Shown: positions 1 to 13,997, numbered from the stretch's first letter. The stretch: 64,000 nt of DNA from Theobroma cacao (GCF_000208745.1 NC_030852.1:32596312-32660311); one strand, 5' to 3'. The notes: generated by a model from the sequence alone, not told the origin. Program-made: numbers and translations.

Positions 1-3000
1 TGCAGCTGTTGCAATAGCAGCAGCTGCGGCTGTTGCAAAGGCTGCAGCTGCGGCTGCCAATGTTGCCTCAAATGCTGCCTTGCAAGCAAAATTGATGGCA
101 GATGAAGCATTGGTCTCGAGTGGCTATAGAAATTCTATTCCAACTGATGCTATCTCTTCTTCTGATAGTGTGAAGAAGCTGGGGAACGCTACTCCTGCAT
201 CCATCTTGAGGGGTGAAGATGCTACTATTAGTTCGAACTCTGTTATTGTTGCCGCAAGGGAGGCTGCAAGAAGGAGGGTAGAAGCTGCTTCAGCTGCCTC
301 AAAGCGAGCTGAAAACATGGATGCCATTGTTAAAGCTGCTGAGCTGGCAGCTGAAGCTGTTTCACAGGCTGGCAAGATTGTTGCTATGGGTGAGCCTTTC
401 TCATTGACTGAATTGGTCAGAGCTGGTCCTGAGGCATACTGGAAAGTGCCCCAAGTGTCTCCTGAGCCAGATGGTGCTAGAGAACACAGAGGCAAAAGTG
501 GTAGTGTGGAAGCTCCTGGTTCATCTGCCTGGCATCTAAAAGAGGTTCCATTGGACCAAAGGGAAAAGCAAAGTGCCAACCATGGAATGTCACCCACTCT
601 TAGAGAGATAGCCAGAGAGTCTCTGGAGGATCGTTCTAGGTTGACAGGTGGCATTTTGGGTTCTCCGTCTGCAGCAAGTGGAAAGGACAAAAAGGGACAA
701 AAGGGCCGCAAAGCTTCAGATATCGCCAAAACTAAGGGAGTCACTTCTGAATCTGAGATTGGGTTTGGATCACCTTCCATGACCACTCCGACCGAACATG
801 AAAAAGCGGGGGAAGTTTCAAAGGATAACTATTTAAGGGAGGGTTCCCATGTTGAGGTTTGTGATTTTTACTTGAAATATAAGTTGAGATGTGTGATCTT
901 TGGTTGAAACATATAAATTTTCTAAGTTCTAACGTGTATGTGTGCACTTGCATTTCATGGAAATATGTTGATATAGTGGTCAGTTTGAGAACTCTTGCTT
1001 TAAGTTCTAATGTGTATGTGTGCACTTGCATTTCACTGAAATATGTTGATATAGTGGTCAGTTTGAGAACTTTTGCCTGCATTTTTCTTAGTTACTGTAG
1101 GAACTGTTGCAGTTGGACATGTTTTATTGATCTTCTATATGTATGTATGATTTTTTACAATTTTACCATTTCCTCTTTGTAGGTATTGAGAGATGGAGGT
1201 GGCTTGAAAATAGCATGGTTCCTGGCTGATATACTGAATTTGAAAGATGGCAAAGCTTATGTCTGTTACAATGAACTTCGGTCAGAGGAAGGTGAGCTAT
1301 TACACCTATTGTAGCTTATGCTTTGGTTGAATTAACTGAATGTTGATAGCTAATAAAACAGATCTGTTGGAGAATCCTTTCCCTTCATTTTTATATAACT
1401 CCTCATTGATGTCGATGCGATTTCACTTTTTCTTTGGGGATTATTGCATGATCATCTCTATGCCAAATCAGGATTTTGCTTGTATAATGTGTTCCCCTGT
1501 TGTGGAGAGGTAGAAAATATGATTAAATGCACCCGAATGGGGGTCTTTCCCTTTCCTAATGTTCTTGTCTAAGTACTTTGTGCTGTTGGTTTCTTATGCG
1601 AATACATTTTCTTGGTAGAGAAAATAAGCCTGATGCACGTGCATTGATGATTGTTTTCTTAACAAACCTGTTTTGCCTGCTTATCTTACAGATGGTGATA
1701 GGCTAAAGGAATGGGTGGAACTTGAAGGTGAAGGAGACAGGGCACCCAGGATACGCACTGCTCGTCCTATTACGGCCATGCCATTTGAAGGAACGAGGAA
1801 GAGACGCAGGGCAGCCATGGGGGACTATAATTGGTCTGTTGGAGATAGAGTTGATACATGGATGCAAGATAGGTATGCATGCATTCTTTTCTACATATTT
1901 TCTTGCTATGTATTTCTTTCAGTGCAATGGACAGCAATTGTACTGTTGAAGAGGCATTAAAAAATCTACATGAGAAAGTAGTGTGGGATAATTTGTTAAT
2001 ATTTTTTAGCCAAACTAGCAACATCAGTGATTTGTCATATTGCCCAAAAAGTACTGCAGGATGAATCTGGATGCATATTTTAAACTCTTCACTAGCTGTA
2101 GCAGGATGAATCTGTATGCATATTTTAAACTCTCACTGGCTGTACCAGAATGAATCTGTATGCATACTTTAAACTCTCGCTAGCTGTAGCAGGATGAATC
2201 TGTATGCGTATTTTAAACTCGCACTAGCTGTAGCAGAAACGAAAGTGAATCTAAATCACTCTACTCCAGCTAGTTTCTTCACTTAGCACTTAGCAGTACT
2301 TCATAATTACTACTATGTAAATTCTGCTCACTATCTCTGAACTTATGTTCGTTTGTTTGTCTTTCAGCTGGTGGGAGGGAGTTGTCACTGAGAAGGGCAA
2401 GAAAGATGAAACTTCTTTTACTATCCATTTTCCTGGTATGTATAACTAAGTACAACATTCTATTTACAATCATGACTTTTTTGTGCTCACTAGTAAAGTG
2501 TAAGCAGCTTGTGCTTTGAGGATAAAGCTTCTTTTTTATTGTTCTTATTGCAGCTCGAGGAGAAACATCTGTTGTCAAAGCATGGCTTCTTCGTCCTTCG
2601 CTGATGTGGAAGAATGGTAGTTGGGTTGAATGGTCCAGTTCTGGGGATAATAATGTCTCTTCCCATGAGGTGATATGTTAACTTATACTTGTGGTTGATG
2701 TTTCTCTGATAATACTTTAATTGCTTCTGTGTACTAAGTCATTGATCTGTTCTTCAGGGTGATACCCCACAGGAAAAGCGGTTAAGGGTAGGCAGTCCTA
2801 CAGTTGAGGCCAAAGGGAAAGATAAGCTTTCAAAAGGTGTTGACATTAAGGAATCTGGGAAACCTGATGACACAAGATTGCTGGATTTTTCTGCAAGTGA
2901 AAGAATATTTAATATTGGTAAAAGCACCAGAGATGAGAGTAAGCCTGATTCACTTAGAATGATACGAACAGGTTTACAGAAGGAAGGATCAAGAGTGATT

Positions 3001-4485
3001 TTTGGTGTTCCTAAGCCAGGAAAGAAGAGAAAGTTTATGGAAGTAAGCAAACATTATGTTGCTGATCAAAGCAGCAAGACTCATGAAACAAGTGATTCAG
3101 CAAAGATTACGAAATATTTGATGCCTCAAAGATCTGGACCACGTGGAACCAAAAATAAAATTGAACTAAAGGAAAAACGAATGGCTGTATCCAAGCCTAA
3201 GGTTCTCAAGTCCGGAAAACCTCCTAGTGTTTCTAGTAGAACTATTCCCCAGAAGGACAACTTATCAAACACCATGGTTTCTGAACCTGATGATGCTGTG
3301 GCCTCAGACGTGTCAAAATTCAAAGATTCTGTAAGCCATGCTGAGAATATATCAGGAAAGCATAATGTGATGGAGTTTAGATCATTTTCAAGTTCTGATG
3401 GAGCAGCAGAGGGCCCAGTCTTATTTTCTTCTGTGGCTCTCTCATCAGATGCACCCTCCAAGAAAACTTCCACATCAAATGCTAAATTCGAACGGATAAA
3501 TAAGGGGAAACTTGCGGCAGCTGCCGGGAAGTTGGGTAAAATCGAGGAGGAAAAAGTCTTCAATGACAATTCAACAAAAACAATCTCTGAAGTTGTTGAA
3601 CCTCGTAGATCTAATCGCAGGATTCAGCCAACTTCAAGAGTAAGTAAATAGATATTGTCATTTCTCATTTGATAGGTTGAGATCATTGATGCATTTAACA
3701 TTTTAGTGTCAAAATTTCTAGTTTATGGAATCAATTCTTATGCTAATTATGTTACTTTATTTGTGGAAAATTAAATGAAAAATTCTTCGCATGTACATCT
3801 TGTGCCCTTGTGAACTTTGAGTTATGCTTTGCGAAGTATTTTTCATGCAAAAGAAGGGGGTGACATGTTAAGTGTAAATTCCTGGTTTCAGTAGGGAACA
3901 AGTAGGGATGTAGGGGTTATACGTGGCAAAAATATAAATTTGTCAGTAGTGGGTTTTTTTAAACTCTGGTGCTAGGGTATGTTACTTTGGTAGTTTCAAA
4001 CTATGTAGAATATTGTGTTGAATGACAATGGGAACTTAAAAGTGTTAACTCATGCTGTTTTTGCTTCTTAGGAGATATTTGTGCTTGGTGCCTACTGTAT
4101 TTTAGTAGGATATGCCACTTCCCTCTATGGTTTCACTTTTTTTCTGCACCATCAAGCTTTGCCCTGTCTGTCCACCTCTCTCTCTCTTACATTATCTAGC
4201 TTTATTTGTTTTGTTTGAGTAAGGTGATGATGGTGATGTATATTATCAAAAAGGAGCAAACTTGTTACTGTCACTAACCACATGTATTTTTATGTATTCA
4301 TATTCATAGATATGTCTGTGTTTGTGCCCCTTGTATTTTTGTCCCAATCTGCTTATGGATCCTTGTTTTATTGCCCGCAGCTACTGGAAGGTCTACAAAG
4401 CTCGTTGATCATTTCAAAAATTCCTTCTGTTTCACATGACAAAAGTCACAAAAGTCAAAGCAGGAGTACTAGAGGTGAACCATAA
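1..4485 (+). CDS. Agenet/Tudor-domain protein, G2484-1-like (5' partial)
   Basis: This is the 3' part of a gene that begins left of the window; the reading frame is open from base 2. Exons read as 1-856, 1183-1291, 1692-1872, 2368-2435, 2554-2669, 2758-3639 and 4381-4485, all with GT-AG junctions and matching phases. The protein begins with an Ala-rich helical stretch, then a Ser/Lys-rich linker. Exons 2-5 encode a paired Tudor-like Agenet region (KIAWFLADI, VCYNEL, WSVGDRVDTW, SWWEGVVTEK, VKAWLLRPSLMW). A basic Ser/Lys-rich tail ends in EPRRSNRRIQPTSR plus a short conserved C-terminus (SSLIISKIPS). Agenet modules are Tudor-related and are linked to chromatin reading in plants; G2484-1 itself has no firm function known to me. 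The gene is convergent with the O-fucosyltransferase gene. The family call is confident; the biochemical role is inferred. Confidence 0.88.
923..1078. repeat. 78-bp tandem duplication in an intron
   Basis: Two adjacent copies of about 78 bp, starting at 923 and 1001, differ at only a few positions. Each begins TAAGTTCTAA and ends near GTTTGAGAACT. They lie inside the intron 857-1182 of the Agenet gene, so they do not change the protein. Confidence 0.9.
2056..2240. repeat. Intronic minisatellite, four ~44-bp units
   Basis: Four consecutive units start at about 2056, 2101, 2145 and 2189, with a partial fifth at 2232. Each carries GGATGAATCTGTATGCAT followed by TTTTAAACTC and CTAGCTGTA. The array sits in the intron 1873-2367 of the Agenet gene. 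Units differ by single substitutions and one-base length changes. Confidence 0.9.
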
Positions 4486-5550
4486 ATTTCTTTATTTTCT
4501 CGTTTGGTATACTGAAGTGATGTTGCTGCTGCCCTTGAGCCTTGTTTGTTGCCAAAACGTGCACACTAATGCATGCAATGATAACAGGAAATAACCATGG
4601 TTGAGAGGGAGTTCATTTGCAACTACCAACTACCGAATCCAGTCATGAAAGAAAATTCAAGAGATTATTGGATGACCAACATACACCAGTGTAGCTTGTG
4701 TAAATTATGATAGAGGAGAAAATTAGGAATGAAAATTGCTTCTTTTGGCTTTTGAGATGTAGTATTAGATATATTAATATATACTGATTTTTAGTTTCTT
4801 TACAATTATAATCTGATCTCTTTAGGCCATCCCCTTCCTAGCTTGTATATGGAACATCTCCATGTAGTTTGGCTTTGATATTTGCAGAGCTGCGTTGCAA
4901 GTGATCAACCATATATATTTTGTTGCTTCAACTGCACTTTTAACTCTTAAGCTCCAAATTGGTGGGGGTTTCTGGTTTTGTGTAGGCTCCAAAAGGGTGC
5001 AAAATAAATGAGAGAATTTTAACGATTTTGAAAACTTAAAATGAGTCCAAGTGTGGTAGCAGCCGTCATAACGATTTTGAATAGAGAGAGCCTATTTGGT
5101 CTAGATTCTGGTGTATGACTGCCCTGCTCAGCTAAGCATTCTCATCTAGAAATAATGGGCCTTTTGTAACATAGCGCAGCAAGGGCCCAGAATGATTTTG
5201 AATAATTGATCATTGACACTTGGATTAAATATAGTCCACCAAACACAGGAAACTCCAGTATCTTACTTCATAACTACATGCCCTATTTACCTAACAAATA
5301 TATATATATGAACAATTGCTGTTTCTTAAACTTCCCTTTCCCTGTACAAAGATTCAATCCTTTCATGGATCCAACCAGAGAAACTGAGAAGAAACCAGAA
5401 GCTATATCTGACCCTGCTTTGGCTCAAATGGCATGTGCTGTTAACTTTTCTGCCGGCATAATAAAGAAGGCATTGAAGTTGCATAGGCAAGAGGCATCAA
5501 TATGTTAGATCATTATCAATCAATAGAAAAGGCATGTTCTGGTCATGAAA
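4486..5550. other. Convergent intergenic region with 3' UTRs
   Basis: This lies between the stop codon of the Agenet gene (+) and the stop codon of the O-fucosyltransferase gene (-), so it should hold both 3' UTRs. A reading frame at 5206-5508 ends in a charged stretch that looks protein-like, but it has no recognisable homologue and no clear gene structure. I see no RNA gene or transposon here. Confidence 0.6.
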
Positions 5551-8500
5551 TCAGCCTGCAGCATCTTCGTCCTTGTATCCTAAAGATACTGGCTCTTCTT
5601 TCCTCAATCCTTGATATCCTCTGACTTGTTCTGACTGAGGATCTCCACTCCTGCTGTCTACAACATCATTCAGTGGCTTCTCACAGACACAAGAATATGG
5701 ATATTCATGAAATTCTCCACGTCCTGGTCTCATCTCATCTGGCTCTCCCATGAATCCTCTCTGAGCCGCCTTCACCTTTCTGGCAAAGGTATCCCAATCC
5801 ATCTGATCCCTTTCCATGAACAAAGCACTGAGCCTCTTGGCATTTGGCCTTATAGTCCTCTTGTGCCCCATGTACCTCCTTTTGATCCCAACATGCAATC
5901 AAGCAGAATTAAAGAAAAACAACTTCATACTAAATATGCATAAATACCAAGTAATTTAAAATGCAAAGAAGTAGAAAAAATTACACACATAAGGAGCCTA
6001 TGCAAAGCAGTTCGATACCAAACCTTCAACTGAAGATATTTGTAAAGACTTCATCCATTATCTATTCTCAGAGTAAGAAAGATATCCTATCATTTGACAT
6101 CTAAGCTAACACACAGGCCCACCAAAGAGATAAATATCAGCCATCAAAATCCCCACAGGCAAATTACAAAGGATCAGGTTAAGAGCATTATTATTCTTTA
6201 TCGTTGTGATGCCTTTGGTGCCTGGTCCAAATCTTCATTAAATTAATTGAACCATTAATTTCTGGATTACTTTAAAAGTTGGCATATACATGCAAGACAC
6301 GGCACTGTAACAGAAATAAGCAGGAGAGAAGAAATAACTAGATTTCTCACCTTCGACCAGCAAGAATCTTGGCCATATTTCCATTATTATTGGTGACAAA
6401 AACATCACTTTCGTCAGAAACAATGAAGTCAATGGCAGCAAGGCGAGAAGAGAACGGAAGAAAAGGTTTCAGCTCTTCATTAGCAAGCATCTCCTTCGTA
6501 TAGAAGTTTGGAAAGAGCTCTCTTAGAGGGCGCAGAGTTTCTTCTCCACCATATATTTCTCCAGATGCAACATAAAGGTGTGTGTCATTTGAAAAACCAA
6601 GTGCCCGCAGCATCAATCCGACTTCATGAGGAGTGAGTGGACATTTACCTCGCCTTCTCTCACCATCAGCACTTAAATCCTGCATGAATACGATGATGAG
6701 TGCAATTTTACAAGATAAATGCAGAATGCAGAAGAAAGAATCATTAGTACTCGTTCTAAAAAGTATCTTATGGTATATATTACAGAAATATCTAGTTCAG
6801 AATTCATAAAATGTGGCAACTCACAGGTAATGTTGCCCATCGTTTTCGTATCTCTCCAAGCTCATATCTCTCCTTGTCTCCTCCACCATAGTAACAACCA
6901 GAAAATGCTAGCATATCAGGTTCAAATCTGCCATTAATAGAATTGGACACATATAAGGAAAACATGTATCGTCAGATTTTAAGCATACTTAAAAATGTTT
7001 GTCTATACATGTCCATATACATATGAGCCAATGTGTTGTCATCAAATACACATGCACTCAGATGTTGAAGTGCTGCAGGAATCATTGATGCAGAAATTAG
7101 TTGCTGGATACAGAGTCAAAGATAACAGCTCAATGTATATATATAATCACAGAAATTGAGATGAATCTCCAAAATTTTGAGGAGTATGCACTAAAGTGAA
7201 AGGTAGTCTATACTGTCACTAGCTTATCTGGTTTAAAGTCTTAAAGATCACCACCTGAAAGTGAAGGGATTTCAAAATAAGTTTAATCGTGCAAATTCCA
7301 AAGTATGCTGTGTTATGTTGCAGATCTGTCCCCAAGGATAACTGACAAAATCCAATTTCAGGAGGCACATCTTAACAGGTTCAGTGTCAATGTTGCTTTT
7401 GATATGCACAATACTTTTAAAAATTAATCAGTCAACTTCTACCTCTGTAGTATTCACTACAAACCTCAAGTGGACAGCAATAAAACTTTTTGCCATGTCT
7501 CGCATTCTCATGACAAGCTTCTGTCCAAGCTCTTGAATAGGTTTTGTAAATCTTAAAGCATGAAAATTAGCCCGGCAACGCAACTTTTGTAGCTCTTCAT
7601 CGATGTTGTTGGCCAGTCTGTAATCAAACTTTGTCAGTTGCAGGACCTACAAAATTTTCAGAGAGTTAACTGCTGCAATCCCACATGAAAGCCATAATAT
7701 CCTGGAAACTGTAATCAGAATATTTTACTAACATGTTTGGATTTGAGAGATGCAGAGAAGAAAAAAGGACAAGAAATGTTAAAACTCTCTTCTTTGAACC
7801 ACCAAACAAGGGGAGAGAGAGAGAAGAAATCGTCACTCGCAATTGCTCCCCTAAGCTACTAATCAGAGTCTTCACAAGTGGAGAAATAAAACGTAGATGA
7901 AAACTACTATAACTGTGGCATTCGAATGTCCCTTTTATACTTCTTTCCAGCCCAGACAACTAAAAGAATTTGAAGTTCACTTTATTAACTTCTATCATCT
8001 CTCTGCTCGTTTATTTCTCTCTTATCAACCCACAGATACTGTAAGTCTTGATAATTTGTGGAATTAGATGCATTTAATTCATAATTGAGGGATTCAACAA
8101 GAAACAGAAAGTTCAATTGTTGAAATTATTAGTAAAATCAACATAAATAGCATTAGAGATAGAGTATAAGAAAGTGGTCTTACACGTCTTCTTGACAGTA
8201 TTGGCAGCACTTGGTCTATATAATATTCTGGAGGGGATTTCCTCGGGACACGCATAGTGTACGGAGGTTTTTCCATTGATCGCATGACTTTATCAGGAAC
8301 TCTTTTGACAATAGTTACATCTTTTGCAAGGTAAGAAATGAACCAGTTGACATCAAAAATGTTGACGAAGTCACTGCATGTCAGAAGAAAAATACACTTA
8401 AGAAGATAACATTTGTAGCTTGAAATGTAAATCCAGTAAAGCAGAATAGGATGATATAAATTAGGCAGAACTTGTAATAAGTTGATTCAACTTACCTACC

Positions 8501-10279
8501 ATCCTTCCAGTAGGAGTTATGATCCAACTCAGGTACCACTAGGGTTGCATTTAGAATTCGTGCAACCACTACAGCATCTGATATCTGGTTGCCAGAAGAA
8601 AATTTTTAATTCTAAGCAATTAGCACACCCATGGTAGGTGAAGATAATAAATTAAGTAAAAACACTAAATCAGAGAGGCTCACAAACTCAATTTATTCAA
8701 ATCAACTAAAGTAAAGCTTATTGGTTCAATATACATAATGCAGGAGCAACAGTACTCTGTACACACTCATAGACAAGTTACATTTGTAATTGATGCAATT
8801 ACAAGATCTTCCATTAGGATGTTTAGCTAAGAATATAGCATACTGTATAAAATATTCTACTTACTCCTGTTCTTTGCTGATTCAGTCCTCCACTTGCTGC
8901 AATAAGCAAATAACCATTTGATGATCGCCCACGTACAGCATCTAGATATCAAATTATCCACGAAAATGAACAATCAGTGAACTTATGTGATTGCTTTGCT
9001 GAAACTTAAATGAAACAGTGTCGTTATGGATTCTTTTCTAAGAACTAAAAACAGATGATAAAGGACATCAGGTAATTAGAACCATTTTACTGAAAACTTA
9101 TGTTAAAAAGAAAAAAAAAAGCATCAGCAAATTGCTTCAAAATGAGTTAATTCCATCCGATTCCACTCCTGGGAGAAATGATCAACAATATAGTTTCACT
9201 CTTCAAAGTTAAACACCCATGTATTGGCCGATACATAATAAACATAGGCAAATTCAAACCTCCAAATCTATTTAAGCAAAACAACCAGTCAAGAAATAGC
9301 TAAACAATTGCAGTAACCAATTAATTATATGATGGTATTATGGACACATCCATTTCAACATTACCAACTACTAATAGAAATACTTGTACCACAGATTTGC
9401 ATTTACAAGTCTAGACATCCAAAAAAGATCACAGAGCTACAGAATAATACAATGTACCTTTGCTAAACCGCAGAACCAAACAATTTGCCATCAACAGAAT
9501 CTAAAGCTACATCCATCATCTAAAAGCACAAACTTATAGAGATGCAGATAATTTGGAACTTCCAACAGGACAAATGAGAACTCTACATATCAAGTAAACC
9601 AACATAAGCATCTAAAGCAACGGAACTTTGCACCACTCAACGCTATGTTATCAATTAAAAAATGCCAAATGAGAAGAGAATTATGGATAAAACTGACATA
9701 CTTGAGCAAGGTAACAACTCCTGTTAGGGTTGAAATTTCCTTATTAATCCAGTTTTGTGCAAAGAACACTTAAATTTCCATAAATAAACCGAATGCATTA
9801 TAAAAAATAAATAAATAAATAAAACGTACGAGGAAAATTACGACTTTTTTTGCTGCATCCGTAGAAGTATTTTGCATATTGAGATTTCCATATATCAATT
9901 GGTCCTTTATTACTTCCATCCTACAGCATTTGCATCAAAATCAGCAAAACAAAAATTAAAAAAAAAATCAACATTTTAAAAACAAAATTTAGAGTTTTTT
10001 CTTTAATTTTACCAATTTGAAATAGAGACTTCGTTTCACAAGTCGTTGAGAGTACCACTCTAGATCAGACGCCACGTGTCCAGTGAAGAGCGAAATCATG
10101 CCTAAGCAGAAGAGCATCAAGCCACAGACGAGCGACCATGAGATCGGCTTCCTCTGCTGCGCCGCAGAGGATCGCCACCTCCAACACACATGCTTGTTGC
10201 TTAAACTGCCATTCGGATGCTGTAACAGCGCCAGGTTCGCCGATATCACGCTAAACCTCCACGACTTAGCTACGCCCAT
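5551..10279 (-). CDS. Plant O-fucosyltransferase family protein (GT106-like)
   Basis: Nine coding exons, read on the minus strand: 10013-10279, 9830-9920, 8865-8941, 8496-8584, 8184-8373, 7465-7646, 6825-6927, 6351-6679 and 5551-5878. They total 1656 nt, or 551 residues. The N-terminus has a basic cytosolic tail and one hydrophobic segment (about residues 49-67, near SLVCGLMLFCLGMISLF), which fits a type II Golgi membrane protein. The lumenal part has family landmarks: GGLNQQRTG, AVVVARILNATLVVPELD, HNSYWKDGSDF, HLRFEPDMLAFSGC, SGEIYGG and NNNGNMAKILAGRRRYMGHKRTI, ending with GEFHEYPYSC. Members are predicted GDP-fucose-dependent glycosyltransferases; some act on cell-wall polymers, but the acceptor here is unknown. 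I chose the ATG at 10279; an in-frame GTG lies one codon upstream. The length is normal and I see no lesion. Confidence 0.93.
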
Positions 10280-13200
10280 CACGGACTCAACAACAAGAGA
10301 AACAACGACTCCGCCCTAAACTCCATCACTTATTCACGCCAAATGCCGTCCCCCGCTCTCTCCAACGTCCACGCTATCATCAATGAGTAAAGAAGACTGA
10401 GAAGCGAAAGTGACGGAAGGGGTACGACTGTAAATACCGCGAATGCGGGAGGTGAAGATTGAAGAATAATTAGGGTTTGTCTGCTTTGTTTCTTGCGATC
10501 GACACTCTCAACGTTTTTCGAAACGGGGCAGATTTTGCAGGTTTTCGTTAACACAGAAAAGAAGAGCGAAGAGAGAATGAGGTAAAGAGAGGGAGAGAGA
10601 GAGAGAGAGAGAGAATGTGAAGCTTTTAATTTAAATATTTTTAATTTTATTATTTATAAATGTAAACTTGAAAGAAAATGAAGAATAGTTGCGAAGGGAA
10701 GAGAGAGGAAGATGCTTCGCTTTACTCCGGCTTTTAGGGAAGTGAAGACTACTGTTTTTATCTCCCAATTAGAGTATGTCTATGGAGATTTAGGTTAAGA
10801 CAAGGGCCAATTTGGTAATAACCAATAAATAATGAATTAGTCGATCTTATTAGTTGAGCAGTCGATGATTAGTGACTACTGTGATTTGGGAATAAGAATT
10901 TAATTTGAATTAAATAAACTACTTTAGGATCTAAGAAAGCATGGTTTAATATTTGATTAAGTACGTGCCCGAAATTTAAATAAGCATTTATCTGTTTATC
11001 AAAATTAAAGAAAAAAAACAAGAAAGCATATGCCCGAAGGTCAGTTTACTTTTTCTCCTTTTTTATTACATGTTATCTTGTTGTATACCTGTGACAACTC
11101 CTAATTTGGTTTATGTATTACATAAATAAATAAGATAAAATACAAAAAAAAAATTTAATATCTTGTTGTTTAATTTTTTTTTTTCCAAAATTTTTTTCTT
11201 TTATAGTTTCACTGACAAAACCCAACATGGTGCGTGCTTAAGTATGTGATTGAATTTTGTCCAATGAAAGAAAAATCTCTGCTTTGATTTGCTACATGTA
11301 ACTTTCACAAATATTCCTAAACCTAAGCTAGATGACAAGTCACGAAATAATATGAACCTAGATAACCAAAATAGGGGGGTCATTTTCAGTGCCAACAATA
11401 ACCACAGACCCTTTATCACAGGCCATAAGGCACAGTCCCTCCTTTTTCATTTCACAACGTTATGGCAAAAGGATTAATGGCCATGCTTATATAGTAAAAT
11501 TGCATAATCACCCTTGTATTTGGTAATAAAACTCTCCCAGTAATATCAAAAAAAAACTTTGTATTTGGTAATAAGTATTCAAGTATTTGGTTTAATAATT
11601 AGTCTATGATCCTCTACAGTTCTATTTAAAGAACAAATTTCAAACTCTTTTCTTCAAAAAAAAAAATCTTATATTTAACAATAAGAATTAGAGAGAAGAG
11701 AACCAATCCTAGGGAGGAAGATGAAGTATGGAACCCACATTTTGAATTGCAGTACAAAACTACAAATCCTCCCCAGTCTTATTCCATCTACTATGACTCT
11801 TTTTCAAGTCAATTTAGGGTTTTTTTATTTATTTATTTACTTCCATTTTTCCCTTTAGATACCTTGGCCTGTTGCTATCACCACCATCAAATGTGCTCTT
11901 GAATTAGCTAAAGAAGTCTGATAAGGGTGGTCCTAGATTTTTCTACTTTTGTTTGCGGGTTGGGTACCACAAAATTCAATCCATGATCAGAAGAACCTGT
12001 GGAAACATATAAATATGCATTGTTGCTTCAAGTAGATCTAAGGCTGTTGTTTGTACAGCAAGAGAAGGGGAGCTCAGAACTGAGCAGCCATGGCCCCTCT
12101 CTTATTAACACTTTCAACCGCATTCAATCGAAGTTTATCCCTAAGCTGTTCTGACACTGGTGACAGACCCAATAATTCAACCCTCCTTCAATTGAACCAA
12201 CTTTCTACCAAATGTTTTTTCTTTATGCACATGTATAGGCATAGCTCTTTATCTACAATGTCTAGAAATTTCCTAAACAAAAAAGACAAAACGAAATAAA
12301 TTTATCTAAATCATGAACAGTTATCTTAGTTGAACCAATCAATCAAAACTTAGTGATTTAATAACACCAAAAAAGTGAAAAGTAATATTAAAATATAAAA
12401 ATAAAATTACGTGTTAGATTTCAAATTTAAAGCTATGAAAGTAATGAAATAAGGTTTATCTTAATTGCAATAACTTAAGTTAAAAGTCAAGTAATTTTAC
12501 TAGAGGAAAATCCTATGCCGCCTTGTCAATTGAAGTTTTAAATTTAAATCTCCTTAAAAACAAAAAAAGTTAGCAAAATCTTTTTGAATTAATCTTTTTA
12601 TTAAAATAAGGAAAAAGAAAATGTCGTTGCTGAAAGAATTTTGGGTTGTGAGAAAAAGAGGGACCCACGTCAATTGATAACATCCCATTTAAGAAATAGG
12701 TTGTCTCGGCAAAGATATGGCCTGTTTGATAATCATGAGATTAAAACCACATTTTATCATCAACGAATGTTAGTTGCTGTCTTTGTCCACCAAAAGTGAA
12801 AATATCAACGTAATTTGAGGTGCACGTGAGGAAAGTTTTTTTTTTTTTCTCTATTTTTTTCTTTCAATTTCAAGATATTTTTCCATTCAACCTGAAACTT
12901 TAGCAGGTAAAGCAAGTGGACTTCTGTCTCCATCCGTTTGATCTATCTCCAGCCATCGTTGTCCTTGTGATCTTTTCATTTACTTCTTGGACCTTTTAAC
13001 CTTCCCAAATCCTTTACAAATTGTCTCCAACATACTCTTTTTACAGTATTTTTCACTATTTTAAAAATAAAATATTATCTGTTGAAAGCACCAATTCCTT
13101 TCATTTCCATCCTGAATTTTAAAGTTTCAAAAAATAAAATGAATTTTAGTGGGGTTGAATGCGAGAATGATTCCATTTGATTCTTATCTTTCTTTCTATG

Positions 13201-13854
13201 GTGGAAACTTAAAACCGCTCTTAAAGTAAGAGCTCTTGTGCCTTGAATTAGGGGGAAAGTTTGTCCAATGTCAACCACATTGGTAGACAAATCATGCATG
13301 CAAATGCTCCCCCTCACTATCATATCATATAGTATTAGGAAGAGAAACTAAAAGAATTAAGTACAATGATACAGGCACGTGATCTTATCGGATCGGTGGC
13401 CTTTCAAAGAATTAATTGCATATCAGGATCAACTCTTACCAACATGCAAACATTTATTTATTTTTCCTTTATATGGAAAACTAGCAAATCCAAGCCTTTT
13501 ATTTTTAAGTACTAACATCCCGAAGACACTCAACCAAAGACCGAAGCAACATTATAATAGAGTTGACCACAATAAATTATAGTATAAGTGATAAAAAAAT
13601 GTTCTTTTTTTTAAATGAGTCTTATGCATAACGTGTTTTTAATAATAGATCTCCTCATTATTTTAACTGTTTTTAATCAAGATAATTAAAATTTAGATAA
13701 AATTACCCTTAATGAAGTCGACCCATTTATTTGGCTTCGTGTTTCAGCTCAAAACCTATTAACAAGTCAAGTATGTTTAGATTTGTGCCTCAAACTGATT
13801 CATATTTTTTGAGCTTTCCTCACCAGACTATTTATCTCTGGAATATTCTTTACC
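10280..13854. other. Intergenic, promoter side of the O-fucosyltransferase gene
   Basis: The first 300-400 bases include the 5' UTR and promoter of the minus-strand gene and a GA microsatellite. The rest is A+T-rich sequence with many homopolymer runs. Short open frames (for example near 12090) have no homology I recognise and no splice or codon support. I see no gene. Confidence 0.6.
10593..10614. repeat. (GA)n microsatellite
   Basis: An uninterrupted GA run of about 11 dinucleotides, some 310 bp upstream of the start codon of the minus-strand O-fucosyltransferase gene. On that gene's strand it reads as a TC tract, common in plant 5' UTRs and core promoters. Confidence 0.9.
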
Positions 13855-13997
13855 AGAAAGAAAAACGTTTAACTATTTTGAGCATTTTGTAATAGTTTTT
13901 GATACACGAAGAAAATCTGTTAGCGTTTTGAGCATTTTTAAGCATTTTACAATGATTTTTTATGTATAAAGAAAAACTTTTGAACATTTTGAGCATT
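13855..13997. repeat. Short degenerate tandem repeat with GAGCATTTT core
   Basis: The motif TTTTGAGCATTT recurs at about 13877, 13927 and 13987, with similar spacer text (AAGAAAAAC, GATTTTTTATG-like) between copies. The period is roughly 50-60 bp. It immediately precedes the larger array at 14094 and may be part of the same mobile element. Confidence 0.6.

Noticed and set aside
124..786. 220-codon minus-strand open frame
   Set aside because: It is opposite a confident exon of the Agenet gene and reflects the exon's Ala/Ser-rich codon pattern. No homology of its own.
12090..12299. 69-codon ATG frame in the intergenic region
   Set aside because: Has a plausible start but no recognisable family, no splice context and ordinary composition for noncoding DNA.
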